A stretch of 58,700 nt of DNA from contig JAFXQR010000094.1 in the NCBI GenBank assembly GCA_017526985.1, forward strand, positions 1-58,700, in the 5' to 3' direction. Each line of letters starts with the position of its first letter. Within the stretch, counting starts at the first letter, position 1. Both the position numbers and the translations under genes were made by a program. Below, piece by piece: positions 32,579-40,985 of the stretch. The notes beneath the pieces were generated by a model. That model worked only from the letters and a program-made list of their open reading frames with translations, had not been told where the DNA came from and ran no database searches. This DNA is from Lachnospiraceae bacterium (GTDB taxonomy: Bacteria > Bacillota > Clostridia > Lachnospirales > Lachnospiraceae).

Positions 32579-33790
32579 ATGGGTGAATATTATGCGGTGC
32601 TGGAACTGCAAAAACTGCATGGAATGGGCTCGATCAAATCATTGGAGGTTCATAACCATCGTGAGACGACCAAGAATATGCAGCATGTGGATCCGAACCT
32701 GACTTATCTGAATAAGATCATTGTGTCTACCGGCGGGCCGTCTTACTGTGACCGCTGGAAAGAGATCCTGCGTGATCGGGAAGCATCCACTGGAAAGGAT
32801 ATTACTGTCCGCCGGAATTCTGTTACGGCAATCTCTGCGGTTACCGCTATGTCTCCCGGGGCGGAAAAAGCGCTGGGTATCGATCTGGATAGATGGTGTG
32901 AAAAGAATCGGGAATGGTTTGAAGAGAAATTCGGGGCGGAGAATATCATTGCGATGGAACTGCATCTGGACGAAGTAGATGATACGCCGACCGGCGGACG
33001 CCGTGGAGCCCATCTGCACACTCTGATCATTCCGCTGGATGAACGGGATCATCTGTGTGCCAGATCTTTTATGGGCACCCGTATGCAGATGCGCGACCTG
33101 CAGACCTCTTATGGCAAAGCGATGGAAGAATTTGGTCTGGTGCGTGGAGAGCGAAATTCCAAAATCAAGCATACGGAACGCAAACGCTGGTATAATACGG
33201 TGAGCGGTATTTTAAAAGAGCCGGCACCGAGGATCCAGGACGGCGAGACGATGGAGAACTATCTGGAGCGTCTGGATACCGTATTTCAGGACCGTATGGC
33301 AGCAGCACAGAAGGAAGTAGATAAATGGGTGAAAAAATATGCCAGATCCGAGACCAGGCAGGCACAGATCTTTGGGGAGTATGCTTATGCGGTTAATCTG
33401 CAGCATCTTCTGGAAGAGAGTTATGGCGGAGATATGCGTCTTGTGAATGAGCGGCTCAAACAGTATCAGATCCTGGAGAAAGCGGTTCCCCGGAAGAACC
33501 TGGATATGATGCTCGATAAGATGATCGAGAAGTATCCGCCGGAAAACAACATCTCTTTCTACCGCCGGGGAAAGAAGAAGAAGCATGCAAAATGGGAGTC
33601 ACTTCCGGATGAGAGTACGACCACAACCACCTCTTCTGCTCCGACCGGCAATGAACATATTTTTGACGACGACGAGTACGATGGTAAAGGAAAATATGAC
33701 CCGTCAGGCGAAGATAATAGGATCGAAGAGAACACCCAGGAGAGCGAATTCGTGTTTACCAGCGCTACCGGCGAAGAACTTGATGATTAA
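32579..33790 (+). CDS. MobV/Pre-type relaxase, 403 aa
   Basis: Motif I is HNHRET at residues 25-30 followed by N-rich spacing (HVDPNLTYLN), as in MobV/Pre plasmid recombination enzymes. Motif III is GAHLHTLIIPLDERDHL followed by ARSFMG, supplying the HxH metal ligands. The enzyme nicks oriT and starts mobilization. The C-terminal 70 residues are acidic and Ser/Thr-rich (STTTTTSSAPTGNEH). ACGGAGGGAATAAA precedes the ATG. With the coupling protein at the left edge it supports a transmissible element. The oriT should lie just upstream. Confidence 0.92.
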   Translation: MGEYYAVLELQKLHGMGSIKSLEVHNHRETTKNMQHVDPNLTYLNKIIVSTGGPSYCDRWKEILRDREASTGKDITVRRNSVTAISAVTAMSPGAEKALGIDLDRWCEKNREWFEEKFGAENIIAMELHLDEVDDTPTGGRRGAHLHTLIIPLDERDHLCARSFMGTRMQMRDLQTSYGKAMEEFGLVRGERNSKIKHTERKRWYNTVSGILKEPAPRIQDGETMENYLERLDTVFQDRMAAAQKEVDKWVKKYARSETRQAQIFGEYAYAVNLQHLLEESYGGDMRLVNERLKQYQILEKAVPRKNLDMMLDKMIEKYPPENNISFYRRGKKKKHAKWESLPDESTTTTTSSAPTGNEHIFDDDEYDGKGKYDPSGEDNRIEENTQESEFVFTSATGEELDD

Positions 33791-33984
33791 CTACTAAAGA
33801 GTTTATTACGCAAAACCGTTTTGAAAGGTCAGTTTGCATTCTTGGGCTGCCGGTGGGATTTTTAACATAATATTGGTAACGATTTTTTAAAGAATGTGAC
33901 CGGTATATTGGTCACATTTTTAATTACCGATTATTAAGGTTTTAACCAATTTTCATCATTTGTGTAATAAACTCTTAATAGTAG
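33791..33984. repeat. long imperfect inverted repeat after the relaxase gene
   Basis: The left arm, CTACTA..AGAGTTTATTACGCAAA (33791-33814), matches the complement of the right arm (33959-33984) with one mismatch and a short insertion. An inner pair (GGTAACGATT / ATTACCGATTATT) and the terminator hairpin are nested in the middle. TTTATTACGCAA recurs once more at 32551-32562 before the relaxase gene. No ORF is inside. It may be a single-strand origin, a recombination site or a small non-autonomous element. Confidence 0.7.
33893..33923 (+). terminator. intrinsic terminator after the relaxase gene
   Basis: AATGTGACC / GGTCACATT stem with an 8-nt loop and a T run, inside the long inverted repeat. 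Confidence 0.8.
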
Positions 33985-34040
33985 ACAAACTTTCACCCTA
34001 ATCTTCACTTTTATACATTTTTTCATACGCAGAAAAACGG

Positions 34041-34063
34041 TAAATATTATTTTTCATATATTA
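34041..34063 (+). promoter_or_regulatory. element-wide promoter-like motif, copy 14 (HNH cassette)
   Basis: Plus-strand AATATTATTTTTCATATATT, 35 bp upstream of the HNH gene. Confidence 0.75.
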
Positions 34064-34097
34064 GTACAAACAATAATTTTACGGAAGGAGATATTCG

Positions 34098-35174
34098 ATG
34101 GAGCAGAAACTCGAACGACAAAAGATCGTTGAGCGGGAAGATTTTACCTATGACGAACGCAAACGGATCGCATTAAAATCCGACGACCACTGCTGTCATT
34201 GTGGAAAACTCTCCTACTTTGGCTTTGGGGCTACCGTAGATCACTTTGTCCCTCTTTCCAAAGGCGGGGTGAATCGTGACATCAATATGGTAATGTTGTG
34301 CGAAACCTGCAACAAATACAAGAACAACAAGATTATTTCTCCCGAAGATTATCTTCCGTATCTGAAAAAAGAAGAGCTGGAGAAGCTGCAGGGGTATTTC
34401 GAGAGTTATATCCAGTCCTTTGAGTTTATTTCCCGCAACAACGTACTTTCCTGTGACGAATATGTGATCCGGGTGTGCAATCAAATCAACCGCAAACATA
34501 TCTATGATGATGATCTGGACAAATACAGCGCAAAACACCTGCTGCAGAAAGCCACGATGGACGATATCGACTGGCTGACCGATTACATCACGGGTTATCT
34601 AAAAAAGCGCGATGGTCTGGACAGTCCGGAAGCCGTAAGATACAATGTGGAATTCTGGCTGAAATTTGGCTGCATCTACTATATCAAAGGCGTAGACGGC
34701 GTAAAAGTGGTCACCACTCTCACCTTCTGCCGGAACGAGCGGTTTATCTTTGAAGAATCTGAAGATTACCAGAAAACACCGCCGGGAGTGATCCGGATGC
34801 TCTTATTCCCGAAATATTCCAACGACCGTGGACTGACTCTTACCTGCGGGCTGATCAAGCAGATCAACGGAGTGATCGCATTGGAGCAGGATCTCGGGCA
34901 GGTTCCGGTGGATATCATTTTCCTGGATAAAGAAACACTGGCCTATAAAGTATTTAGTGTTTTGGATCTCGAATATAAATGCGGGAGTGCCTGGAAGATC
35001 TCTCACGCCAACCTGTATTTCAAGCCGGATTATAAAGAGGTCTCACCACAGGAAGATGAGGCATTGATCTCATTTTTCAACAAAACAGAGAATGTGATCG
35101 ACGAAGTAGACGATTATCTAAAGAAGCATCCGGAAATATCCTGGATGCGGGATGAAATCATCCATTCAATGTAA
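34098..35174 (+). CDS. HNH endonuclease-domain protein, 358 aa
   Basis: The HNH fold is near the N-terminus (about residues 33-80): CCHCGKL, then ATVDHFVPLSKGGVNRD, then MLCETCNKYKNNK. The four cysteines of a zinc-stabilised HNH domain and the catalytic DH are present. The remaining 270 residues are unlike known restriction enzymes I can recall and may form a specificity or partner domain. GGAAGGAGATATTCG precedes the ATG. It opens a four-gene rightward cassette with an HTH protein, so a small defence or homing module is possible. Confidence 0.85.
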   Translation: MEQKLERQKIVEREDFTYDERKRIALKSDDHCCHCGKLSYFGFGATVDHFVPLSKGGVNRDINMVMLCETCNKYKNNKIISPEDYLPYLKKEELEKLQGYFESYIQSFEFISRNNVLSCDEYVIRVCNQINRKHIYDDDLDKYSAKHLLQKATMDDIDWLTDYITGYLKKRDGLDSPEAVRYNVEFWLKFGCIYYIKGVDGVKVVTTLTFCRNERFIFEESEDYQKTPPGVIRMLLFPKYSNDRGLTLTCGLIKQINGVIALEQDLGQVPVDIIFLDKETLAYKVFSVLDLEYKCGSAWKISHANLYFKPDYKEVSPQEDEALISFFNKTENVIDEVDDYLKKHPEISWMRDEIIHSM

Positions 35175-35189
35175 CTAAGGAGAAAACAA

Positions 35190-35468
35190 ATGAACCGAGT
35201 TGTCGTAGCAAAAAATCTGATCGATCTGCAGAAAGACCTGGAGAAAGTCTATGGCCTGAACGAAGACGGAAAAGAGACTTTTCGGATTGCGATCAACACT
35301 ATTTTGGCGATCGGGCAGATTGAGGAACAGATCACCGATGAAGTCCAGGAAGCCCTGGATCACTTTGAGGAGTATGCAAACGGGAAAAATGTATCCGACC
35401 AGTTCTGCTTTGGTCTGATGCGGGCAAAAGATATCATCAATCAATATTTGGAGGAGAAAGAGGTATGA
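35190..35468 (+). CDS. hypothetical protein, 92 aa
   Basis: A helical, acidic protein (KNLIDLQKDLEKVYGLNED, IEEQITDEVQEALDHFEEYA). The start follows AAGGAGAAAACAA, 15 bp after the HNH gene, and its stop overlaps the start of the HTH gene. Family unknown. Confidence 0.7.
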   Translation: MNRVVVAKNLIDLQKDLEKVYGLNEDGKETFRIAINTILAIGQIEEQITDEVQEALDHFEEYANGKNVSDQFCFGLMRAKDIINQYLEEKEV

Positions 35469-35824
35469 TCCCTATCAGAAGAGGAAGAGACTATAATAAA
35501 AACAAGGAGATCGATCACCAGCTGGCAGATCAGATTGCTATGGAAAACGAAATGATCGGAAGCAAGGTTGGCCGGCCATCCAAAAAGCCGTCCGAAGAGC
35601 GCCTTGGAGAGCTGTATGAGAACTATACGATCGCACAGATCGCTGACCTTTATGGCGTAGACCGCAAGACGGTCAGCAACTGGCTGCGCAGCTACCGTCA
35701 GAATAACGACCTGACCAATAAGGAAGCGGCAGAGATCATCAGCGAGATCCGTGCGAAATACCGCAGCGGCTCCAGAAAGGCAAATGCACTGGATATGGCG
35801 ATCTGCAGACTAAAGGAGAACTGA
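35465..35824 (+). CDS. helix-turn-helix DNA-binding protein, 119 aa
   Basis: Residues about 48-75 (YTIAQIADLYGVDRKTVSNWLRSYRQ) form a typical HTH of the homeodomain-like/transposase type. A KVGRPSKKPSEE linker before it looks like an AT-hook (GRP). GGAGGAGAAAGAGGT precedes the ATG and overlaps the previous gene. It may regulate the cassette or recognise DNA for the HNH nuclease. Confidence 0.8.
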   Translation: MIPIRRGRDYNKNKEIDHQLADQIAMENEMIGSKVGRPSKKPSEERLGELYENYTIAQIADLYGVDRKTVSNWLRSYRQNNDLTNKEAAEIISEIRAKYRSGSRKANALDMAICRLKEN

Positions 35825-35827
35825 TCT

Positions 35828-36505
35828 ATGCGGATATTCAGCATCGATTGGGATTATTTCCAGGTAGTTGGTCCGGATCTGGTCCGCTTATACCCGGAGG
35901 GCTATGATAAGCCAACGGAAGAAAGTATTTTGGACTGGAGACGGATTTACCGACGGCACCCGGGGGTTTATCGTGTGGATATCAACCGCCGGGAGTATAA
36001 TCTGTTGATCGATCTTTTGGAGAAGCAGGATCCGCATATTCCGGTAATGATCCGCCAGAGCCACATCCATATCTATGACTTCATCCACTCTCTCACCAGC
36101 AAAAACCAGAAGATCGATCTGGTGAATGTGGATATGCATCACGATCTCTTAAATGATACTCCATACCTGGACTGCGGCAACTGGATCATGGCTCTGATCA
36201 AAGAAGATATGATCAACAAGAACTCTCTGCGATGGGTATCCAACCCTATCTCGCTGTTTGCCTATGGGCTAAAACACCTGTCTGCAGACGAAAACAAATT
36301 AAAGAAAGTTCTCTCTCTTTGGAATATCTCAGGCGGACTAAAATATCTGGATAATACAAAGTTCGATGCGATTTATATTGCCAGGTCAGATCCGTGGAGC
36401 CCGCCGCACCTGGATATGTATTTCGAACAATTATTGGTAACAATGCGAGACCTGTTCCCAAATCTTTCTATCGACGATTCGGTAGACCTTCCGAGGATCA
36501 TCTGA
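35828..36505 (+). CDS. UPF0489-like protein (arginase/deacetylase-type fold suspected), 225 aa
   Basis: Opens MRIFSIDWDYFQVVGPD and has IDLVNVDMHHDLL with DCGNWIMALI shortly after. The Asp/His pattern resembles metal-binding loops in UPF0489 (C5orf22-like) and ureohydrolase-like folds. A late DAIYIARSDPWSPPHLDMYF segment also looks conserved. Substrate is unknown. It follows the HTH gene by three bases behind AAAGGAGAACTGATCT. Assignment is from motif layout only. Confidence 0.55.
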   Translation: MRIFSIDWDYFQVVGPDLVRLYPEGYDKPTEESILDWRRIYRRHPGVYRVDINRREYNLLIDLLEKQDPHIPVMIRQSHIHIYDFIHSLTSKNQKIDLVNVDMHHDLLNDTPYLDCGNWIMALIKEDMINKNSLRWVSNPISLFAYGLKHLSADENKLKKVLSLWNISGGLKYLDNTKFDAIYIARSDPWSPPHLDMYFEQLLVTMRDLFPNLSIDDSVDLPRII

Positions 36506-36611
36506 TCCTATTTCCCCCGCTTCCGGAGTCCGGATATCGATCTACATCCACACCCCTATTGGACCGGAGCGAAGAATAACCAGATCGTTACGGTCACCAC
36601 ACTCAAGTAAA

Positions 36612-36652
36612 GCAAAAAAGCCGTATTCTACAAAAAGGTTACGGCTTTTTAT
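36612..36652. terminator. bidirectional terminator between convergent units
   Basis: AAAAAGCCGT and ACGGCTTTTT form a perfect 10-bp stem with T runs on both strands, between the rightward cassette (ends 36505) and the leftward gene ending at 36732. Confidence 0.92.
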
Positions 36653-36731
36653 TACAAACGGTATACAATCAAAGTCACAATGTGTGGCTGGTTGCGTTTA
36701 TTCATCTTGGTAGAATATCCTATAGAATATT

Positions 36732-37478
36732 TTAGTCTTCTTTCTTCAAATTCTCGATCGATTGGTGCAGCCGTTTTAAAACATCCAGCACAGAATGGTA
36801 TTCTTCTTCCAGATTATGGAATCGGACCATACTGTCGTTGTATGCGTGTACCAGGTCTTTCGCAACCGGCATATAGTCCGATTCTTTTAGCAGTCCCGGG
36901 ATCTCTATCGCCGGCACGACAATCTTCCGCTCCTGGATCTGCAAATCAACCCCTTTTTTCGGAGCGGGATCCTTTTGCAGTGGCTGTTTTGTGGTCTGTG
37001 TATTTCCGGAACCACAAAAAGCCATTGTTTTGCTATTAACCAGCCTCGGTTTCTGATGAATATGGAATAGGTTCAGAAAATGGTCATAGGCATCCTTAAA
37101 ACCACGGATATATTCCAGATCTGCCTGGGACGGTTCCCGGAAGAATGCGTTGAAGAAATTCTTGGATACCAGAAACTGTTTTCTGGCTGCGTCCATATCA
37201 CCCTGTACTGTATGAAACAGGTAATACTGACACATCGACCGGCAGTTGGATCGCATTGTGGCGATTTCATCTGCGGACAGCTCTGACATCGTACGCTGAT
37301 CGTTCTCGCTCTTTAATACCTTGATCCGCCAGCGGACAGAAGTTAGGCTGCGCTTTAAATTCCGGGCCATCTGGGTATCTGTGATTACTCCGGCATTGAC
37401 CCAGTTGAAAAGCATACGATCTTCATTCGTGGTCCAGGCAGTATCTTTTTCGATAAAATTCAGATTCAGGTTGCTCAT
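36732..37478 (-). CDS. Myb/SANT-like DNA-binding protein, 248 aa
   Basis: The N-terminal 45 residues (TAWTTNEDRMLFNWVNAG...SLTSVRWRIKVLK) have the W..E...L...V........A..L.R....V..R layout of Myb/SANT-like HTH domains. A middle segment, FKDAYDHFLNLFHI, matches AFQEAYDHFRDIYGV of the gene upstream, so the two are paralogues. The C-terminus is a coiled coil (FHNLEEEYHSVLDVLKRLHQ). Eight bases separate the pair. Confidence 0.7.
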   Translation of the reverse strand: MSNLNLNFIEKDTAWTTNEDRMLFNWVNAGVITDTQMARNLKRSLTSVRWRIKVLKSENDQRTMSELSADEIATMRSNCRSMCQYYLFHTVQGDMDAARKQFLVSKNFFNAFFREPSQADLEYIRGFKDAYDHFLNLFHIHQKPRLVNSKTMAFCGSGNTQTTKQPLQKDPAPKKGVDLQIQERKIVVPAIEIPGLLKESDYMPVAKDLVHAYNDSMVRFHNLEEEYHSVLDVLKRLHQSIENLKKED

Positions 37479-37485
37479 AAATACC

Positions 37486-38325
37486 TCACAATTTTAACGG
37501 CACAAGCGCTTTAGACAGCTTATCAATGTTGTTTTTGCACTCCAGATATTCTCTGGAGATCTGCTGATACCAGTCCAGCGTACGGTTATATTCATCCACT
37601 AACGGCTTTGCGATCTCCATATAATTTGCAGGATCTGCCGGCAGGAAAGTCTTTTCCGTGACGGACGCTGTACTCCCCGTGGCAGACACTTCATTCTCAC
37701 TAACAGGAGCCGCATTTCTTACAGGAGCCTGCGGAGTGATTTTTGTTCCAACCGTAACAGCCCGTTTTCTGTCTGCGGAGTTTCTCACACCGCCCTGCTT
37801 CCAGCCATTCTCGTGAACAGCATCGGATATCATCCTGGTGCTGACATTGATTTTTTTTGAAATGGCCGTCAGCGTCATATTCTGCTCGCAGTACATCTTC
37901 CGGATCTTTGCAAGATCTTCTTCGGATAGTACCAGCCGGCCAGCATCCACCCCGTAGATGTCTCTGAAATGGTCATAAGCCTCCTGGAAGGCTGCGATCA
38001 CACTGCGGTCTCTTACGGATGGCGAATATGCCATATGTGTATAGAAATTCGTAGAGATCCCGAATTTCTGGCAGGCTGCCGCTGCGCTCTTTTCCGGTTC
38101 GTGGTTCATATAATACTCACACATCCGGCGGAAGTATGCGTGTTTCTCTTCGATCGATAGTTTTTCAAAAGCCTCGTCATCCAAACGGGCGATCTTTTTA
38201 ACCACACCACCGATACTCCGGCCGAGTTTCGCTGCGATCTCTTTCCTCGAAATATTATCCTTGATTGCCTGCTTCAGATAAACAAGCTCCTCTTTGCTCC
38301 AGGCTGTTTTGCTTACATCACTCAT
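37486..38325 (-). CDS. Myb/SANT-like DNA-binding protein, 279 aa
   Basis: The N-terminal Myb-like domain TAWSKEELVYLKQAIKDN...EIAAKLGRSIGGVVKKI is followed by a second HTH-like segment, MTLTAISKKINVSTRMISDAV, near residues 165-185. There is a linker with Ala/Val repeats and a C-terminal coiled coil. Two DNA-binding regions in one protein suggest a regulator or a partition-type adaptor. CGGAGGGCAAAT precedes the ATG. Its long leader carries the palindrome and GC hairpins. Confidence 0.72.
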   Translation of the reverse strand: MSDVSKTAWSKEELVYLKQAIKDNISRKEIAAKLGRSIGGVVKKIARLDDEAFEKLSIEEKHAYFRRMCEYYMNHEPEKSAAAACQKFGISTNFYTHMAYSPSVRDRSVIAAFQEAYDHFRDIYGVDAGRLVLSEEDLAKIRKMYCEQNMTLTAISKKINVSTRMISDAVHENGWKQGGVRNSADRKRAVTVGTKITPQAPVRNAAPVSENEVSATGSTASVTEKTFLPADPANYMEIAKPLVDEYNRTLDWYQQISREYLECKNNIDKLSKALVPLKL

Positions 38326-38403
38326 ATTTGCCCTCCGTTAGAACTATTGTTATTACTGCTCTTTTAATGACAGTATTCCTATAAACCTTTGTTATTACTA
38401 TAT

Positions 38404-38485
38404 GGGGACGGTGTTTTTCCGCGTCCATAGTTATATGAAAGCGGTGCTTTTTCCGCGCCCGTATAACTACAGACTTGTCTGTAGT
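38404..38485 (-). promoter_or_regulatory. leader module of the Myb-like genes: palindrome plus two GC hairpins
   Basis: Directly after the promoter motif comes the perfect palindrome CTACAGACTTGTCTGTAG (38468-38485), then GGCGCGGAAAAAGCACCGC and GGACGCGGAAAAACACCGTC (minus strand), each followed by ATATA. Same order as at topB and at 40886. Confidence 0.7.
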
Positions 38486-38508
38486 TATATGAAAAATAAT
38501 ATTTACCC
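38483..38508 (-). promoter_or_regulatory. element-wide promoter-like motif, copy 15
   Basis: Minus-strand AATATTATTTTTCATATAAC, 158 bp upstream of the 279-aa gene. Confidence 0.7.
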
Positions 38509-38513
38509 GAAGA

Positions 38514-38546
38514 TAAAAAAAACGGAACAGCATTTCTGCCATTCCG
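38514..38546 (-). terminator. intrinsic terminator after the DUF5688-type gene
   Basis: Minus-strand CGGAATGGCAG / CTGTTCCG stem followed by eight T. Confidence 0.88.
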
Positions 38547-38567
38547 CTTTGCTTGCCATCTTTTAAC

Positions 38568-39512
38568 TTAGTCCAGATCGAGATCTTTATCTTCCGCAAC
38601 AGTGACTTCTTTGGTTTGTATATCATAGTGATATACACTATCTGTCAGCACTTCGTCCGGCTTTACTTCGTTGGCGTTAACTTCTTTGACCATAACGAAC
38701 AGTTCATCGATCGGCATCTGTACTTTGCTCTCCGGGATTACGATCAGTTCGTGGATCGAAGAAGGGATGATCATAAAACCCTCTCCAAATCCTTCCGCTA
38801 CTTTATCCAAAGACTCCGGATCCAAAAGGAAAGATGCGCCATAGAGACGGTCCGGAGTTGTAACAATATGCATCGGGTCTTCCTCCGGAGGGATATCCGG
38901 CAGCATTACTGCCGGATATCCTATACTCTTTAACACTTCGACCATCCCCAGATCATCCATTCCTTTTTCACGCTGGTTGATGATCGCCAGACGGAAAAGC
39001 TGATCCTCATCTACACCATAGTGCTGCATCAGGCTTTTGCTGATCGTAACACTTGCAGATCCTTTTTCTTCAAACAGATCTGCAATATCAATGTGGTAGG
39101 TCACAGACATATCCAGAAATTGCCTGGATACTGCATTCTGCAGGAATGCTTCATTCCCCTCGGTAGCGATCACACGGGGATAGATCCGGAATTTTACTTT
39201 TTCAAAATCAGCAATCACATCCGTGATATCTTTCACGGAAACCTCGGGACCAAGCTGATATTCTTTGTATTTTTTCTCAATTTCCATAACTGCATCTCTT
39301 GCAGAGATTTTTCCGGTCTGATAGCCGCTATAGTAATCATCCAGATATACTGTCGGGGAAATACTGCCGCCTTCCGGATGGATCGTGATACCGGTCCAGA
39401 TCGCATTGTTTTTAGGAACCTTATGAATGGTGACTTCGCAGCCTTCTGCGATCGGAAGCTGTTCAATCTCTTTCTTTACATACTGTGCAAAATCATCAAG
39501 TGACATACTCAT
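38568..39512 (-). CDS. DUF5688-family protein, 314 aa
   Basis: The segments GKISARDAVMEIEKKY, DVIADFEKVKFRIYPRVI and the C-terminal YGASFLLDPESLDKVAEGFG followed by MIIPSSIHELIVIPES fit DUF5688, a family I know mainly from Lachnospiraceae plasmids and integrative elements. Function is unknown. No membrane helix. The start is at MSMSLDD behind GGAGGAAGTATAAAA; the extension to 39542 lacks a site. Confidence 0.8.
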   Translation of the reverse strand: MSMSLDDFAQYVKKEIEQLPIAEGCEVTIHKVPKNNAIWTGITIHPEGGSISPTVYLDDYYSGYQTGKISARDAVMEIEKKYKEYQLGPEVSVKDITDVIADFEKVKFRIYPRVIATEGNEAFLQNAVSRQFLDMSVTYHIDIADLFEEKGSASVTISKSLMQHYGVDEDQLFRLAIINQREKGMDDLGMVEVLKSIGYPAVMLPDIPPEEDPMHIVTTPDRLYGASFLLDPESLDKVAEGFGEGFMIIPSSIHELIVIPESKVQMPIDELFVMVKEVNANEVKPDEVLTDSVYHYDIQTKEVTVAEDKDLDLD

Positions 39513-39571
39513 TTTTATACTTCCTCCTTTTTTGTGTGGCACAAAACTGTGTGCTTATTATCTTTTTTTCG

Positions 39572-39591
39572 CTATTATATGAAAAATTGCC
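39572..39591 (-). promoter_or_regulatory. element-wide promoter-like motif, copy 16
   Basis: Minus-strand AATTTTTCATATAATAG with a perfect TATAAT, 60 bp upstream of the DUF5688-type gene. Confidence 0.65.
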
Positions 39592-39623
39592 GGAAAAACC
39601 CGGTGCCTTTTTATAACACCGGG
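39592..39623 (-). terminator. intrinsic terminator after the 200-aa gene
   Basis: Minus-strand 7-bp stem CCCGGTG / CACCGGG with an 11-nt loop and TTTTT. Confidence 0.9.
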
Positions 39624-39635
39624 CCATACAATTCT

Positions 39636-40238
39636 TTACTTTTTTGAGCCTTTCTTCACAGAATCCTTCGTGGTCTCCTCCGGCTGCTCTGCCGCCGGTT
39701 CACCTGTTTCTGTGTTGTCCGGCTCCGCCTTTGCGGTTTCTGTCTTTGCAGCATCCTTATCCGCTTTAGCCTGATCCTGATCGAGCAAATCATATTCGCC
39801 ACGCAGGAAGATCTGATCGTAAACCTTCGGAGCCAGGATCCTTCTCAGATAGGACACTGCCAGACCCGCCACCGGACTAAAGGTGTCTTTTGCGCCAACC
39901 TTTGCTTCCGTCCTTACTCCGTCCTCCCACAGCACGATCGTGGTGCCATTCTTTGCAGACTGGATCACCTTTTTCGGCATAAGGTGCATCGTATCCTTCT
40001 TGTCTTCCTTCAACATCTCTACAACCGTATACATACAGCGCAGGGACTCTTCCATCGATTTGCAGTTCTCGGTCATATCGCTTACCTGCTCTTCCAGACT
40101 GCCGTTATCTGCGATCAGAGCCTCCCTCTCCTCCGTCAGTCTGAAGATCAGCTTTGCCTGCTGCTCTACTTTGTTCTGCAGTTCTGCGATCTGGACTGTG
40201 TTCCTGGTAAGCTGTTTTTTCATTTTCTTTTTCTTCAT
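39636..40238 (-). CDS. phage/plasmid-type protein with coiled coil, 200 aa
   Basis: The N-terminal 90 residues are a coiled coil (IAELQNKVEQQAKLIFRLTE). The middle NGTTIVLWEDGVRTEAK followed by GLAVSYLRRIL resembles a short module common in phage proteins (TIVFW-DGTKT, then GLA-AI). The C-terminal 45 residues are a charged Ala/Glu/Thr/Lys tail. GAGAGGTAAATAGC precedes the ATG. It is a single-gene unit with its own promoter motif and terminator. Role unknown. Confidence 0.7.
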   Translation of the reverse strand: MKKKKMKKQLTRNTVQIAELQNKVEQQAKLIFRLTEEREALIADNGSLEEQVSDMTENCKSMEESLRCMYTVVEMLKEDKKDTMHLMPKKVIQSAKNGTTIVLWEDGVRTEAKVGAKDTFSPVAGLAVSYLRRILAPKVYDQIFLRGEYDLLDQDQAKADKDAAKTETAKAEPDNTETGEPAAEQPEETTKDSVKKGSKK

Positions 40239-40279
40239 GCTATTTACCTCTCATCTTTTTAGCATAACCTCTGTTACAG

Positions 40280-40305
40280 GATTATATGAAAAATTATATT
40301 TCACT
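40280..40305 (-). promoter_or_regulatory. element-wide promoter-like motif, copy 17
   Basis: Minus-strand AGTGAAATATAATTTTTCAT then ATAAT; perfect TATAAT, 42 bp upstream of the 200-aa gene. Confidence 0.7.
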
Positions 40306-40445
40306 ATTTTGGGACTTTTTCGCTCTGAAATACATAATACACGAACAGTTGTTCTATGTCAAGCGCTTACAGTACACTTTATTGGACATTTTGGGCACTT
40401 TGATAGCCATAAGAGAGATTTATTAGACACTTCTGTCGCTTAAAA

Positions 40446-40886
40446 TTATGGCATATATTTATCGTACAAAGATACCTTCAGCAAGTAATAAGTCGATTTT
40501 TCTTCCTCCGGGATCATCTTTTCAATCATAAAAAGAAAATCATCCTGTTCTTCAATGCTGTTTTCAGAAACCGATTTTTCAGAAAGAAGTCCGGATATGG
40601 AAACGCCACGGAAGTAAATATCCCGGATCTGCGTAAAAGTCTCCGGATTTTCCTGCATGATCGCCCTTGTGCTCTTTTTGCTGTCGTAGAGAGTTTGTTT
40701 GTTTGCAATATCTTCTGCCAGCTCTTTTACTGCCGCATTTGCTAGTGTCATCCGCATATCCGCTTCCTCATTCATACCACGAACAATAAAGCTGCGCAGT
40801 ACAAAAACGGAAACACCGAGTGTGATCAGAAGGCAGATAAAGTGTATTGGATTTTTCCGGATCTTTTCTGCAATCGCCTGAAACAT
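40446..40886 (-). CDS. single-pass membrane protein, 146 aa
   Basis: Starts MFQAIAEKIRKNPIHF, then one hydrophobic helix (ICLLITLGVSVFVL, about residues 17-33), then a long polar domain, probably outside the cell. GGAGGATAGAAAG fixes the start; the extension to 40964 has no site. Single gene with a palindrome/hairpin leader. About 130 bp without features follow its stop. Confidence 0.72.
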   Translation of the reverse strand: MFQAIAEKIRKNPIHFICLLITLGVSVFVLRSFIVRGMNEEADMRMTLANAAVKELAEDIANKQTLYDSKKSTRAIMQENPETFTQIRDIYFRGVSISGLLSEKSVSENSIEEQDDFLFMIEKMIPEEEKSTYYLLKVSLYDKYMP

Positions 40887-40908
40887 CTTTCTATCCTCCA
40901 AGGTTATA

Positions 40909-40985
40909 TGGGAGCGGCGCCTTTCCGCATCCGTGAGTATATTGGAGCAGTTCTGCCGCGTCATATTCTACAGGCTTGCCTGTAG
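40909..40985 (-). promoter_or_regulatory. leader module of the 146-aa gene: palindrome plus two GC hairpins
   Basis: Perfect palindrome CTACAGGCTTGCCTGTAG (40968-40985) next to the promoter motif, then GACGCGGCAGAACTGCTCC and GGATGCGGAAAGGCGCCGCT (minus strand), each followed by AATATA or CATATA. The palindrome keeps its symmetry although two positions differ from the copy at 38468. Confidence 0.7.
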
